Positions 56,122 to 64,000 of a stretch of DNA of 64,000 bases are shown piece by piece. The stretch comes from Alphaproteobacteria bacterium (lineage in GTDB: Bacteria; Pseudomonadota; Alphaproteobacteria; Micavibrionales; Micavibrionaceae), in the NCBI GenBank assembly GCA_030427385.1, contig JAUHWR010000001.1, forward strand, positions 1,426,001 to 1,490,000. The letters are read 5' to 3'. Position 1 is the first letter of the stretch. Each line of letters opens with the position of its first letter. The notes under the pieces are model-generated. The model did not search any database, was not told the DNA's origin, and worked only from the letters and a program-made list of their open reading frames with translations. Made by a program: the position numbers and the translations under genes.

Positions 56122-57393
56122 CTAAATATCCAGCATCAATCTTTGCGGATCTTCAATTCCCTCTTTCACGCGAACAAGGAAGGATACAGACTCGCGGCCA
56201 TCGATGATGCGGTGATCATAGGACATGGCGATATACATCATTGGGCGCGCTTCGATGGCGCCGTTTGGCATCACCATTGGGCGTTTTTGAATTTTATGCA
56301 TGCCCAAAATCGCAGATTGTGGAGCGTTAAGAATAGGTGTGGACATCAAAGAGCCAAAGACTCCGCCATTGGTCACGGTGAATGTGCCGCCGGTCATTTC
56401 GCTCATGGATAATTTGCCATCGCGGGCGCGTGTACCCAAATCAATGATATCCGCCTCCACATCCGCAAATGATTTTTTATCCGCATCACGTACAACGGGA
56501 ACAACCAATCCCTGCGGCGTGCTGACGGCAACGCCGACATCATAGTAATTTTTATAGATGATATCTGTCCCGCTGATTTCCGCATTAACGGCGGGGAATT
56601 CTTTCAAGGCATTAATGACGGCTTTAACAAAGAACGACATGAACCCCAGCTTCACGCCATGTTTTTTCTCAAATTGGTCTTTATATTCGCTGCGCAGCGC
56701 CATAACATTGGTCATATCGACTTCGTTAAAGGTCGTTAAAATCGCCGCCGTATGCTGCGCTTGTTTTAATCTATTGGCGATGGTCTGACGCAATTTGGTC
56801 ATAGGCACTTTTTCTTCACGCTGCGTCGCGCCTCTGGAAACGCCTTCTAATTTAGGTGCGCTGACATCGGCGGCGGGGGCGGAAGATGTTGCCGCAGAGG
56901 GTTTGGCTTTATTGGAGCCACCCTTTTCGATGTAAATTTGCACGTCTTCCTTCGTAATGCGCCCGTCTTTACCCGTCCCTGTAATTTGAGAGGCATCAAT
57001 ATTATGATCCGCAACCATTTTACGCACCGCAGGAGAAAGCTTCATATCTTCATCACCCTGTGACGATGCGGGAGCTTCGTCTTTTTTCTCGGCTGGCTTA
57101 GACGCTTCAGCCTTGGCGGAGTCTGCTTTTGATTCTTCTTTTTTTGCGCCGCCTGATGCGCCGGCTTTCAGGGTGCCAAGGACAGTGCCGACTTCAACGG
57201 TCTCTCCTTCTTTAACTGAAATTTTTGTAATCACCCCCGCTTCGGGAGCATTAACTTCTAAGGTGACCTTATCTGTTTCAAGCTCAACAAGCGCCTCATC
57301 GGCTTGAACTTCGTCGCCTTCCGCCTTTAACCATTTTGCAATGATCGCCTCGGAAACAGATTCGCCCAATGTGGGAACAGTAATATCAGTCAT
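56122..57393 (-). CDS. sucB: 2-Oxoglutarate dehydrogenase E2 (dihydrolipoyl succinyltransferase)
   Basis: This is the E2 core of the 2-oxoglutarate dehydrogenase complex in the TCA cycle. The 423 residues have an N-terminal lipoyl domain ([20 protein letters not shown] with the lipoylated Lys), a Lys/Ala/Glu linker, a peripheral subunit-binding domain ([29 protein letters not shown]) and a C-terminal catalytic domain ending [20 protein letters not shown] with the active-site His. It stands alone: sucA and lpd are absent from the window, and its upstream neighbour is a polysaccharide kinase gene. Confidence 0.94.
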   Translation of the reverse strand: MTDITVPTLGESVSEAIIAKWLKAEGDEVQADEALVELETDKVTLEVNAPEAGVITKISVKEGETVEVGTVLGTLKAGASGGAKKEESKADSAKAEASKPAEKKDEAPASSQGDEDMKLSPAVRKMVADHNIDASQITGTGKDGRITKEDVQIYIEKGGSNKAKPSAATSSAPAADVSAPKLEGVSRGATQREEKVPMTKLRQTIANRLKQAQHTAAILTTFNEVDMTNVMALRSEYKDQFEKKHGVKLGFMSFFVKAVINALKEFPAVNAEISGTDIIYKNYYDVGVAVSTPQGLVVPVVRDADKKSFADVEADIIDLGTRARDGKLSMSEMTGGTFTVTNGGVFGSLMSTPILNAPQSAILGMHKIQKRPMVMPNGAIEARPMMYIAMSYDHRIIDGRESVSFLVRVKEGIEDPQRLMLDI

Positions 57394-57453
57394 ATGATCC
57401 TCTTTTTCTTTCTAAGATAATGAAGTGCTTTATTTTTACAAGGGGAACATGCA

Positions 57454-59535
57454 TCAATTTTGATAGTATTCACGGTAATGATTATAATAATAAGGTACAG
57501 CCCCCTGCTCATATTTAATATGTTGGGACATATCAACATTTGTTAACACCATAGACATATTTTGATACCCCATATCGGTGAATGTTTTTAGCCCGATAGT
57601 CACAATATCGCGCGGAGTTTTATTCCAATTAACGCAATATAATGAATAATCAGACAGGAATGTTAAAACCACGGCATCCGAGGCCGCAAGGCAGGCGGGG
57701 GTATCAATTAACACCACATCATAAACCTTACGCAGCGTCGCAATTAAATTTTTCATTTTTTCGGATTGAACCAGATTAAGTGCGGTATTCGGAACTGATC
57801 TGGCGTAGATCTTATGCATACCGGTATCGACATCTTTTTCAATAATATCATCTAAACTGGCTTGTCCGGTCAGATAATCAACCAGATTTTTTTGACCTTT
57901 TGCGGGTAAAATCTTGCTTATAGATGGCCGGCGAAGATCACAATCAATCAGAATAACTTTCTCCCCCGACGTTGCGGAAATGCGCCCCAGTAAAACTGAT
58001 AATGTTGTTTTACCTTCACCGGGAAGGGATGATGTGATTGAGACGACTTTTCCCCGTCCCTCTTGCTTTAAAGGGTCTGTCCGCAGCTTTAGAAGCACAT
58101 GTAGCGTTCGGGTCATTTCTGCCAATGGTGATGCCGGTTGATTTAGAATATAATTTGCCATCTCTTTTGGCGGCATTTTTTTCATTCCCGGTATCATGGC
58201 AAGACACGTTTGCCCCGTGAGTGCCTCCAATTGTGTTTTCTTCCGAAACCCACGATCCTTTTGTCTTTGGAATAAGATCACGGCAATTGCAAATAATCCT
58301 CCCAATACCGCAAATAGCCCCATAATATAAGGCTTATTAGGAGAAATAGGATCATGAGGAATTTCCGCATCCACCAATATTTGCATATCATCATCACCAA
58401 GATTATTCTGAATATTCAAAGCGGCATATTCTCTTAAAGCCTCTCGGTAAAATAATTCACGCTCTTCCAAATCACGAAAAAGCTCTCGCAAATCAGCTAT
58501 TTTTTGCAAGGGGATATGAACCGGCTTATCTTTAATATTTTCCTGCACAGATCGCTTAGGATTTTCAGGCATGGCAGACTCTTGTGTCTTTTGCTTCACC
58601 GCTTTGCCTGCTTTCTGACGGTGAAGTTCAGATCGCACGAATCTGATCTCTTTATTGAGATTAATCATAGTCGGATGTTTTGGTCCGTAACGCTCCGATA
58701 ACTTTGATAATTTTTGCTGAAGCTCACTTAGACGAATATTTAATTCAGTTACAAGCTTTGATGATGAGTCCTTAGAGGGGACATTCACGGGCTTTGCTAA
58801 TTTGATCGGCTTTGGCGCATGATCCCTTTCATGTAAAAATTGAGGGGCATAAAATGGATCAAAGGCCTTACCTCGCTCTATCCGGATATCATGCTTACGC
58901 TGGTATCCATCTAAGGCATTTAATGATGCCTCGGCTTGATCGCGCATAGCAGATAAATGGGCTTTTAATAAAGCAACCTGCTTTTGTAATTCTATTGATT
59001 TCTTGTGAAGGTGAAATTCTAAATATGTCTTGGCGATGGCATTTGCCACATGCGCGGCATTACCCGCAACTTTTGAAGTATAGCCAATTTCCATGATATT
59101 TGATTGGCTAATTGCGCGCACTTTTAACCGCCCCCTAATATTATGAATGATTTCATCCATAATCGACTTATTATCCCCCTCTTCAAAAACCGGTTCAGGT
59201 AAGGATAATGATTTAAACTGTCCCCCCAGCTTCGTTAGGTCTGTGTGATATTGCCGGTTTGAAGGGATTTTCTGTATTAAAAGCGGATTTAATTCAGGAT
59301 CTGACGTCAGGCGTTGCTGGATAATAACCTGTTTAATGAAATCGGATGATTGCAAGATCTCACGTTCGCCAATCATATCATAAGAAGATTCAGGAGATTC
59401 TAACTTGATATAAGCATGGGCTTCATAAAGAGGCGGAATCTGCGCGGATATAAACCAGCCTAAAACCATAAACACCAATACATTCAAGATGATAAACACT
59501 TTTCGTGCGCGTATATCTGAAAAAAAATCAGCCAT
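57454..59535 (-). CDS. Wzc-like polysaccharide co-polymerase with BY-kinase domain
   Basis: A 693-residue inner membrane protein for exopolysaccharide or capsule export. It has a first membrane helix (KVFIILNVLVFMVLGWFISA), a long periplasmic coiled-coil part, a second helix near residue 420 (YIMGLFAVLGGLFAIAVILF) and a C-terminal tyrosine-kinase domain with Walker A SLPGEGKTTLSVLLGR, Walker A' VILIDCDLRRPSI and Walker B VVLIDTPACLAASDAV. The end is a tyrosine cluster (YYYNHYREYYQN) of the kind that is autophosphorylated. It overlaps the Wza-like gene by one base. Confidence 0.88.
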   Translation of the reverse strand: MADFFSDIRARKVFIILNVLVFMVLGWFISAQIPPLYEAHAYIKLESPESSYDMIGEREILQSSDFIKQVIIQQRLTSDPELNPLLIQKIPSNRQYHTDLTKLGGQFKSLSLPEPVFEEGDNKSIMDEIIHNIRGRLKVRAISQSNIMEIGYTSKVAGNAAHVANAIAKTYLEFHLHKKSIELQKQVALLKAHLSAMRDQAEASLNALDGYQRKHDIRIERGKAFDPFYAPQFLHERDHAPKPIKLAKPVNVPSKDSSSKLVTELNIRLSELQQKLSKLSERYGPKHPTMINLNKEIRFVRSELHRQKAGKAVKQKTQESAMPENPKRSVQENIKDKPVHIPLQKIADLRELFRDLEERELFYREALREYAALNIQNNLGDDDMQILVDAEIPHDPISPNKPYIMGLFAVLGGLFAIAVILFQRQKDRGFRKKTQLEALTGQTCLAMIPGMKKMPPKEMANYILNQPASPLAEMTRTLHVLLKLRTDPLKQEGRGKVVSITSSLPGEGKTTLSVLLGRISATSGEKVILIDCDLRRPSISKILPAKGQKNLVDYLTGQASLDDIIEKDVDTGMHKIYARSVPNTALNLVQSEKMKNLIATLRKVYDVVLIDTPACLAASDAVVLTFLSDYSLYCVNWNKTPRDIVTIGLKTFTDMGYQNMSMVLTNVDMSQHIKYEQGAVPYYYNHYREYYQN

Positions 59536-60137
59536 TAGAAATTACGCCCCCGAATATAGAGGATATCACCCGGATGCAGCGGATCATTGATATGTGTAAA
59601 AATCCGGATCCACCCCTGCTTTGTGCGCCTTAATGTCTCATACTCGCGCTGCTCCGCGCCTTTTGTGAACCCTCCCGCCAAAGCAATCGCATCGGCCATC
59701 ACAACCCCTTCGGAGAAGTCATAGTTTCCAGGCGCATGAACGGCTCCCAATATTGAAAAAGGACGATAGGCAACAACTTCGATTGAGATACTGGGATGTT
59801 TTAAATATCCGTCCCTCAATTTTTCCGCAATCAGCGCCTCTGCTTCATAAATATTTAAATCTTGTAACAAAACGGGTCCAATTAAGGGGAATGATATTGC
59901 GCCCTCACCGTTTAATTTATAAGTGCCCGATAGGTCCTTTTCTTGAAACACATTCACACGAATTTGATCGCCCGATTGAAATGTATATAATTTTTGATCA
60001 TTGCTCTGCTGCGTACTTTGCAAAAGCGTTTGCCCCGCCGGAATCGGCGCAAGGCTATTGGGCATACATCCGCTTAGATATACGCCGATACATAAAAACA
60101 TTATGATAAAATGTTTCGTTTTCAATGTTAAAACCAA
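59535..60137 (-). CDS. Wza-like polysaccharide export lipoprotein
   Basis: A 200-residue outer membrane export protein of the Wza/OtnA type. The signal peptide has a lipobox (IGVYLSGC, Cys about residue 24). The mature part carries the polysaccharide export domain (LYTFQSGDQIRVNVFQEKDL, GEGAISFPLIGPVLLQ) and an SLBB-type segment (YRPFSILGAVHAPGNYDFSE). It is shorter than E. coli Wza (about 380) but normal for the small alphaproteobacterial type. It heads the operon with the Wzc-like kinase, one base overlapping. Confidence 0.85.
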   Translation of the reverse strand: MVLTLKTKHFIIMFLCIGVYLSGCMPNSLAPIPAGQTLLQSTQQSNDQKLYTFQSGDQIRVNVFQEKDLSGTYKLNGEGAISFPLIGPVLLQDLNIYEAEALIAEKLRDGYLKHPSISIEVVAYRPFSILGAVHAPGNYDFSEGVVMADAIALAGGFTKGAEQREYETLRRTKQGWIRIFTHINDPLHPGDILYIRGRNF

Positions 60138-60181
60138 ATTCTAGAGAATGGGGCGAATACCCGCAGAAAATTACAACTTAG

Positions 60182-60211
60182 ATTTTACTTGGTTTTACAA
60201 TCGATTGACAA
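60182..60211 (-). promoter_or_regulatory. Putative promoter of the wza-wzc operon
   Basis: On the minus strand, TTGTCA (60211-60206), 18 bases, TAAAAT (60187-60182), about 45 bases before the Wza-like start. Reasonable but unproven. Confidence 0.5.
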
Positions 60212-60230
60212 GCCTAAACTTATTTTTTAC

Positions 60231-61193
60231 TTAACGAGCCTCAATAATAGGAAAAGACACCGGCAAAGCCTTCTTGGTCTCTTTTTCTGATGATGATCCT
60301 CTTGATGCAATCATAACGGGATAGCCAGTGCGCTCATCTGCCGCCTGACGGATTTTATCCCAATCCAGACTTTCCGCAGAACTGCCTGACTTTTCAATGA
60401 TATAAGCGACATCTTTTTCCGTTAAACGCTTATTCTCCATAGGAAGATTTTCCTCTAAAAGATCTGCATCTTCTTTTGTGGAATGTATTTCGACATAAAA
60501 TTCATTTCCCACCCATCCGGCTTTAACAGGTTGATCGACAACATGAACCGGTGTGCCGGTCGGGACCATGTCAAACATTTTGACAATATCTTGGGGGTAC
60601 ATGCGAATGCACCCGCTACTAACGCGACGACCTATCCCATAGGCTTTGTTCGTGCCATGAATCAAATATTCCGGCCATCCCAAATAAAGTGCATGTGTGC
60701 CTAACGGGTTTTTAGGGCCAGGACCAACAGAAGCTGGCAATTCAGGCTTTTCTTTACGCATACGCGCTGTTGGACGCCATGTTGGGCCATCTTTTTTGCG
60801 GACAATCTTAGTCGTCCCGATTGGTGTCGCCAAGCCTTCACGACCAACACCAATTGCATAGGTAACGGGATCTCCGTTTTTCGGGAAGAAATACAAACGC
60901 ATTTCAGGTAAATTAATAATAATGCCATCCCGCGGCGCATTTGGTATAATATGGCGCTTTGGTAAAATCAGCTTCGTACCTTCCCCTGGAATCCATGGAT
61001 CCACACGGGGATTGGCGGCGCGCATCTCAACATAACCAAGCCCGTTTCTATCCGCGATTTTGACAAACGTATCCTCATAAACCGCGCGATATGTTTCGGG
61101 CTTCCCTATATAATCTTTATTATAGCCGGCATCCGAAGGTAGCGCGGCAAAAAAACTAAAGGAAAACAGAAGGCTAAGGCATATTTTTTTCAT
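60231..61193 (-). CDS. L,D-transpeptidase (YkuD family) with LysM-like region
   Basis: A 320-residue secreted enzyme that probably cross-links peptidoglycan or attaches proteins to it. It has a signal peptide (ICLSLLFSFSFFAALPSDA), a LysM-like region (ETYRAVYEDTFVKIADRNGL, AANPRVDPWIPGEGTKLILP), and the YkuD catalytic motif: HGTNKAYGIGRRVSSGCIRM with the active-site His, Ser and Cys. The C-terminal about 80 residues are charged and of unknown role. It lies upstream of the Wza-like gene on the same strand but probably has its own promoter. Confidence 0.92.
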   Translation of the reverse strand: MKKICLSLLFSFSFFAALPSDAGYNKDYIGKPETYRAVYEDTFVKIADRNGLGYVEMRAANPRVDPWIPGEGTKLILPKRHIIPNAPRDGIIINLPEMRLYFFPKNGDPVTYAIGVGREGLATPIGTTKIVRKKDGPTWRPTARMRKEKPELPASVGPGPKNPLGTHALYLGWPEYLIHGTNKAYGIGRRVSSGCIRMYPQDIVKMFDMVPTGTPVHVVDQPVKAGWVGNEFYVEIHSTKEDADLLEENLPMENKRLTEKDVAYIIEKSGSSAESLDWDKIRQAADERTGYPVMIASRGSSSEKETKKALPVSFPIIEAR

Positions 61194-61237
61194 AGAAAAG
61201 AAATAGTGTGTATCAACCTATTTTGCAAGAAATAGTA

Positions 61238-61582
61238 TTAATTTTCCGACATAAATTTCTCGACCACATCTCGATAACTTGTATAAACACGATCGAATAA
61301 AGTTGACTTGGAAACACGCCCGCGCTTTTCAACAAACAGCTCATACATGGTTGTCTGTGGCCCTACTTTATTGGCGATAAACATCACGGAAGGGTCATGA
61401 TAAGGGGTTTTTGCCAACGCAATCGTCATAATACCTTTATCAAAATCACAATCAACCGTGCGATATGTTAAAGTTTTTGCTGCAACAGCACGGCTAGCGA
61501 CCTGATCTAACTTGCGAAATTGTGATTTTGAAATGCCCGAAGGCGACGTGTCATGTAAAACACTAATGACATTATCTCTCAT
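61238..61582 (-). CDS. Conserved-looking small protein of unknown function
   Basis: A 114-residue soluble protein, not recognised. No signal peptide or membrane segment is seen. The sequence has regular alternation (VASRAVAAKTLTYRTVDCDF, DKGIMTIALAKTPYHDPSVM) suggesting a mixed alpha/beta fold, with one cysteine. It lies upstream of the L,D-transpeptidase gene by about 45 bases on the same strand and is divergent from yfgM, with 51 bases between. A role in envelope biology is only suggested by these neighbours. Confidence 0.65.
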   Translation of the reverse strand: MRDNVISVLHDTSPSGISKSQFRKLDQVASRAVAAKTLTYRTVDCDFDKGIMTIALAKTPYHDPSVMFIANKVGPQTTMYELFVEKRGRVSKSTLFDRVYTSYRDVVEKFMSEN

Positions 61583-61633
61583 AATGTTTAGGATAACACC
61601 GATTCACCTTAATGTGCAAAAAAGATAGACAAT

Positions 61634-62275
61634 ATGAGCGATATATTTAGAGAAGTTGATGACGCCCTCAAGCAGGAAAAAGTCGCTGCTTTCTGGTCAA
61701 AATACGGAAACATTGTAATTGGCGGCGTACTGCTTATTATAGTCGGAACGGGACTATATTCCGGTTACAGATCATGGAAACATGCTAGCGATGAGAAGAA
61801 TACAGCCATCATACTCGACCTCTATAAAAACCCCACTGATTTTGAAAATAAGGATCTGAGCCAATTAAATGCGTCGCAAAAGTCCATGGCAGACTTATTT
61901 ATCGCCCGCCAGCATCTTAGCAAGAAAGAATATGATAAAGCGTTCACCATATTCGAAAAAGTTAAAAATGACAGCGCGATTGAAGCAAATACACGCGGTC
62001 TTGCCGCCTACTACGCCCGCAACATGGCATTAAATAATCACGTTGATCGGAAACTGGAAGATATCACATTTTCAACGCCATCAATTTGGGATGGTCATTT
62101 GAAATTGCAAGACGCTTTGTCTTTGGGATCAGAAGAAAAAAAATATGCTGATGCTATCGCGCTTCTTGATCAAATCATTACAAATGCAGATAAAAATCAG
62201 ACCTTGCTTGAACAGGCCCAGCAACTTAAGTACGTATATACTTATGATTTAGAAAAAATGGAAAAAGGAAAATAA
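61634..62275 (+). CDS. yfgM: YfgM-like tetratricopeptide membrane protein
   Basis: A 213-residue protein with one N-terminal membrane helix (YGNIVIGGVLLIIVGTGLYS) after a short cytoplasmic start, then a periplasmic helical-repeat region of the TPR type (SQKSMADLFIARQHLS-like segments, KEYDKAFTIFEKVKND). In E. coli YfgM associates with SecYEG and the periplasmic chaperone network. The conserved order yfgM-bamB-der strongly supports the call even though sequence identity in this family is low. bamB follows four bases later. Confidence 0.82.
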   Translation: MSDIFREVDDALKQEKVAAFWSKYGNIVIGGVLLIIVGTGLYSGYRSWKHASDEKNTAIILDLYKNPTDFENKDLSQLNASQKSMADLFIARQHLSKKEYDKAFTIFEKVKNDSAIEANTRGLAAYYARNMALNNHVDRKLEDITFSTPSIWDGHLKLQDALSLGSEEKKYADAIALLDQIITNADKNQTLLEQAQQLKYVYTYDLEKMEKGK

Positions 62276-62279
62276 TCAC

Positions 62280-63599
62280 ATGACCTCACTGAAACACCTT
62301 CTTCTTTTAAGCGTTTCAACCGGGCTACTATTATCCGGATGCTCCAGTATTTTCGGCGAATCCGAGGATGCCCCTCTCCCCGGTGAGCGTGTCTCTGTTT
62401 TGGAATTACAAAAAGAGCTTGAACCTAATAATACAGCGCTAAGCGCGCAAGGCTTTGTGACCCCAAAAGTATGGAAAAATGAATTCTGGCCACAACGCGG
62501 CGGATACCCCAATCATGCCATGCAAAATCTGGATTTTGCAAATGATGGGCTGGAAAAAACATGGTCAATTTCAATCGGTGCGGGCTCCACGAAAACAACG
62601 CCCTTAACGACCCAACCCATTATTGTGGGCAATACCGTATTCACAATGGATTCAAAATTAAGTGTGCGCGCTTTTAATCTCACAAGCGGTAACCAGATGT
62701 GGGAAGCCTCCGTCAAACCACCATCAGAAGATGAAGTTGCCATCGGCGGCGGGCTGGCATTCGGAGAAAGCCTGATTTTTGCCACTAACGGATTCTCAGA
62801 AATTGCCGCCATCGACCCGAATTCCGGTCAACTCGTCTGGCGAAAGACGCTACCTGCCGCGGCACGATCTGCCCCCACTGTCTTGAATAAAAAATTATTT
62901 GTCCAGCTTAGCGATAATCGGTTAGTTGCCTTAAATACATCCAACGGAGAAGAAACTTGGATCTATAGCGGATTTCAATCGGAATCCGGCCTGATCGGCG
63001 CTTCCAGCCCTGCAGCAAGCCAAAACCTGGTTGTGGCAGCATTTTCTTCCGGCGAAATCACCGCCATTAATTCCGATAACGGCGCTGTTGTCTGGTCTGA
63101 TACACTTGCCCCGCGCAGAGGTGCGGGCGGCATTTCTTCCGTTGCTGATGTGACGGGATTACCTGTTATTGACCGCGATATGGTTTTTGCCATTGGGTTC
63201 GGGAAACGTATGCTTGGCTTGGATGCTGCAACGGGACGCCGCATTTGGCAAAAAGATATTGGCGGTTTGGAAACACCTTGGGTTGTCGGTAATTACATTT
63301 TTGTTATGACCATTGATCATAAATTAATCGCCCTCGGCCGCGAGACGGGTAGCGTTAGCTGGATCAGTGATTTAAAACCACATCTGAAAGATAGCGGTGA
63401 GTTCTGGACAGGCCCCTTACTGGCCAGCGGTCGTTTAATTCTGGCATCTTCCGGCGGACAAATTCTCGAAGTTTCCGCAGATGACGGAACAATTATCCGC
63501 ACAACAAAAGCAGAAGGCAATGTCACAATCCCCCCCGTTATCAGCAATGGCCGTCTTTACATTTTGAGCAATAATGGCAAATTAACGGCTTATAAATAA
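62280..63599 (+). CDS. bamB: Outer membrane assembly lipoprotein BamB
   Basis: BamB is a beta-propeller lipoprotein of the BAM complex that inserts outer membrane proteins. The 439 residues have a signal peptide with lipobox (TGLLLSGC, Cys about residue 21) and then PQQ-type repeats of about 40 residues, such as NTVFTMDSKLSVRAFNLTSG, GLAFGESLIFATNGFSEIAA and IWQKDIGGLETPWVVGNYIF. It lies between yfgM and der, as in E. coli. The stop overlaps the der start by one base (TAATG). Confidence 0.9.
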   Translation: MTSLKHLLLLSVSTGLLLSGCSSIFGESEDAPLPGERVSVLELQKELEPNNTALSAQGFVTPKVWKNEFWPQRGGYPNHAMQNLDFANDGLEKTWSISIGAGSTKTTPLTTQPIIVGNTVFTMDSKLSVRAFNLTSGNQMWEASVKPPSEDEVAIGGGLAFGESLIFATNGFSEIAAIDPNSGQLVWRKTLPAAARSAPTVLNKKLFVQLSDNRLVALNTSNGEETWIYSGFQSESGLIGASSPAASQNLVVAAFSSGEITAINSDNGAVVWSDTLAPRRGAGGISSVADVTGLPVIDRDMVFAIGFGKRMLGLDAATGRRIWQKDIGGLETPWVVGNYIFVMTIDHKLIALGRETGSVSWISDLKPHLKDSGEFWTGPLLASGRLILASSGGQILEVSADDGTIIRTTKAEGNVTIPPVISNGRLYILSNNGKLTAYK

Positions 63600-64000
63600 T
63601 GTCATTAACCATTGCGATTATAGGCCGTCCAAACGTCGGCAAATCAACGCTTTTCAATCGTATGGCGCGAAAGAAACTTGCCATTATTGATGATACACCC
63701 GGCGTGACACGCGACTGGCGCACGGCTCCGGCAGAAATCGCGGGGCACTCTCTAACGGTTATTGACACAGCAGGACTTGAAGAACGCTTTGATAATTCGA
63801 TCGAAAGCCGCATGCGTAAATCAACAGAAACCGCCTTATCGCATGCCGATGTTATCTTATTTGTGATTGATGGACGAATTGGCGTAACCCCTTTAGACGA
63901 TCACTTCGCCGGCTGGCTGCGTAAGCAAAATAAACCTTACTTTCTTGTCGTTAATAAATGTGAAAATGACAATGCCACCATGGCGGGCGTCGCCGAAGCG
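63599..64000 (+). CDS. der: Ribosome assembly GTPase Der (EngA), N-terminal part (cut by window end)
   Basis: Der is an essential GTPase with two G domains that assists large-subunit assembly. The visible 134 codons hold the first G domain: AIIGRPNVGKSTLFNRM (G1, about 5-21), the switch DTPGVTRDWR (G2), VIDTAGLEERFD (G3) and VVNKCEND (G4, NKxE type). The rest of the gene, including the second G domain and the KH-like domain, lies beyond base 64000. The ATG overlaps the bamB stop. This completes the yfgM-bamB-der cluster. Confidence 0.94.
   Translation, partial: MSLTIAIIGRPNVGKSTLFNRMARKKLAIIDDTPGVTRDWRTAPAEIAGHSLTVIDTAGLEERFDNSIESRMRKSTETALSHADVILFVIDGRIGVTPLDDHFAGWLRKQNKPYFLVVNKCENDNATMAGVAEA

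Overview
This window reads as a chromosomal segment of a flagellated alphaproteobacterium of modest G+C content (low to mid forties by eye, not counted). The main evidence is a full-length CtrA cell-cycle regulator (36623-37330) two genes from fliI-fliJ, an F1 ATP synthase operon (atpHAGDC) without F0 genes, a class II DAHP synthase, OxyR/AhpC/AhpD, and alphaproteobacterial ribosomal proteins. A Micavibrio-like lineage is possible, but the sequence does not prove it. No rRNA, tRNA, CRISPR array, insertion sequence or phage gene was found. No gene-free stretch exceeds 300 bases.

Layout. 1-4956: flagellar hook genes (3' end of fliK, flgD, two tandem flgE-type genes). 5118-11292: ATP synthase F1 genes, with a lipoprotein gene and an amphi-Trp gene between atpD and atpC, then a YgjV-like membrane protein. 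11416-12570: rplK-rplA alone. 12764-16709: a secreted protein, trhO, and a peroxide defence cluster (oxyR divergent from ahpC-ahpD). 16787-18983: two secreted proteins on the minus strand, one joining a lysozyme-like domain to a polysaccharide-lyase-like domain. 19217-22716: System II cytochrome c biogenesis (ResB/CcsA/TlpA types). 22830-26663: flhF, flhG and a FliK-like protein. 26734-30059: phosphofructokinase, a PH-domain protein, nuoH-nuoI and a 28-residue zinc-ribbon ORF. 30065-36537: nadE, an unknown gene, and the minus-strand run EEP nuclease-pgsA-pyrD-aroG. 36623-40382: ctrA, a tandem winged-helix regulator, fliI and fliJ. 40524-55426: a large but fragmented str/S10/spc ribosomal cluster. 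55551-61582: minus-strand secreted protein, sucB, a Wzc-like kinase, a Wza-like exporter, an L,D-transpeptidase and a small unknown. 61634-64000: yfgM-bamB-der, with der cut by the window edge.

How it works together. The flagellar genes cover hook assembly (FlgD, FlgE, FliK), export energetics (FliI, FliJ) and polar placement (FlhF, FlhG), and CtrA probably links motility to the cell cycle. The ribosomal cluster has been cut into separately promoted pieces: rpsL-rpsG; fusA; rpsJ; rplC-D-W-B-rpsS; rplV to rplO. The tuf gene expected between fusA and rpsJ and the secY gene expected after rplO are absent here. Several of these units, and the atp operon, carry promoters with a shared CTTGCA -35 element and 17-18 base spacing.

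Most worth a second look: the tandem winged-helix regulator beside ctrA, a 12-G tract fused to the ribosome binding site of a membrane protein gene, a terminator-type leader before rplV, the lysozyme/lyase fusion, the System II cytochrome genes, and the inserted lipoprotein in the atp operon. None can be proved new without database searches.
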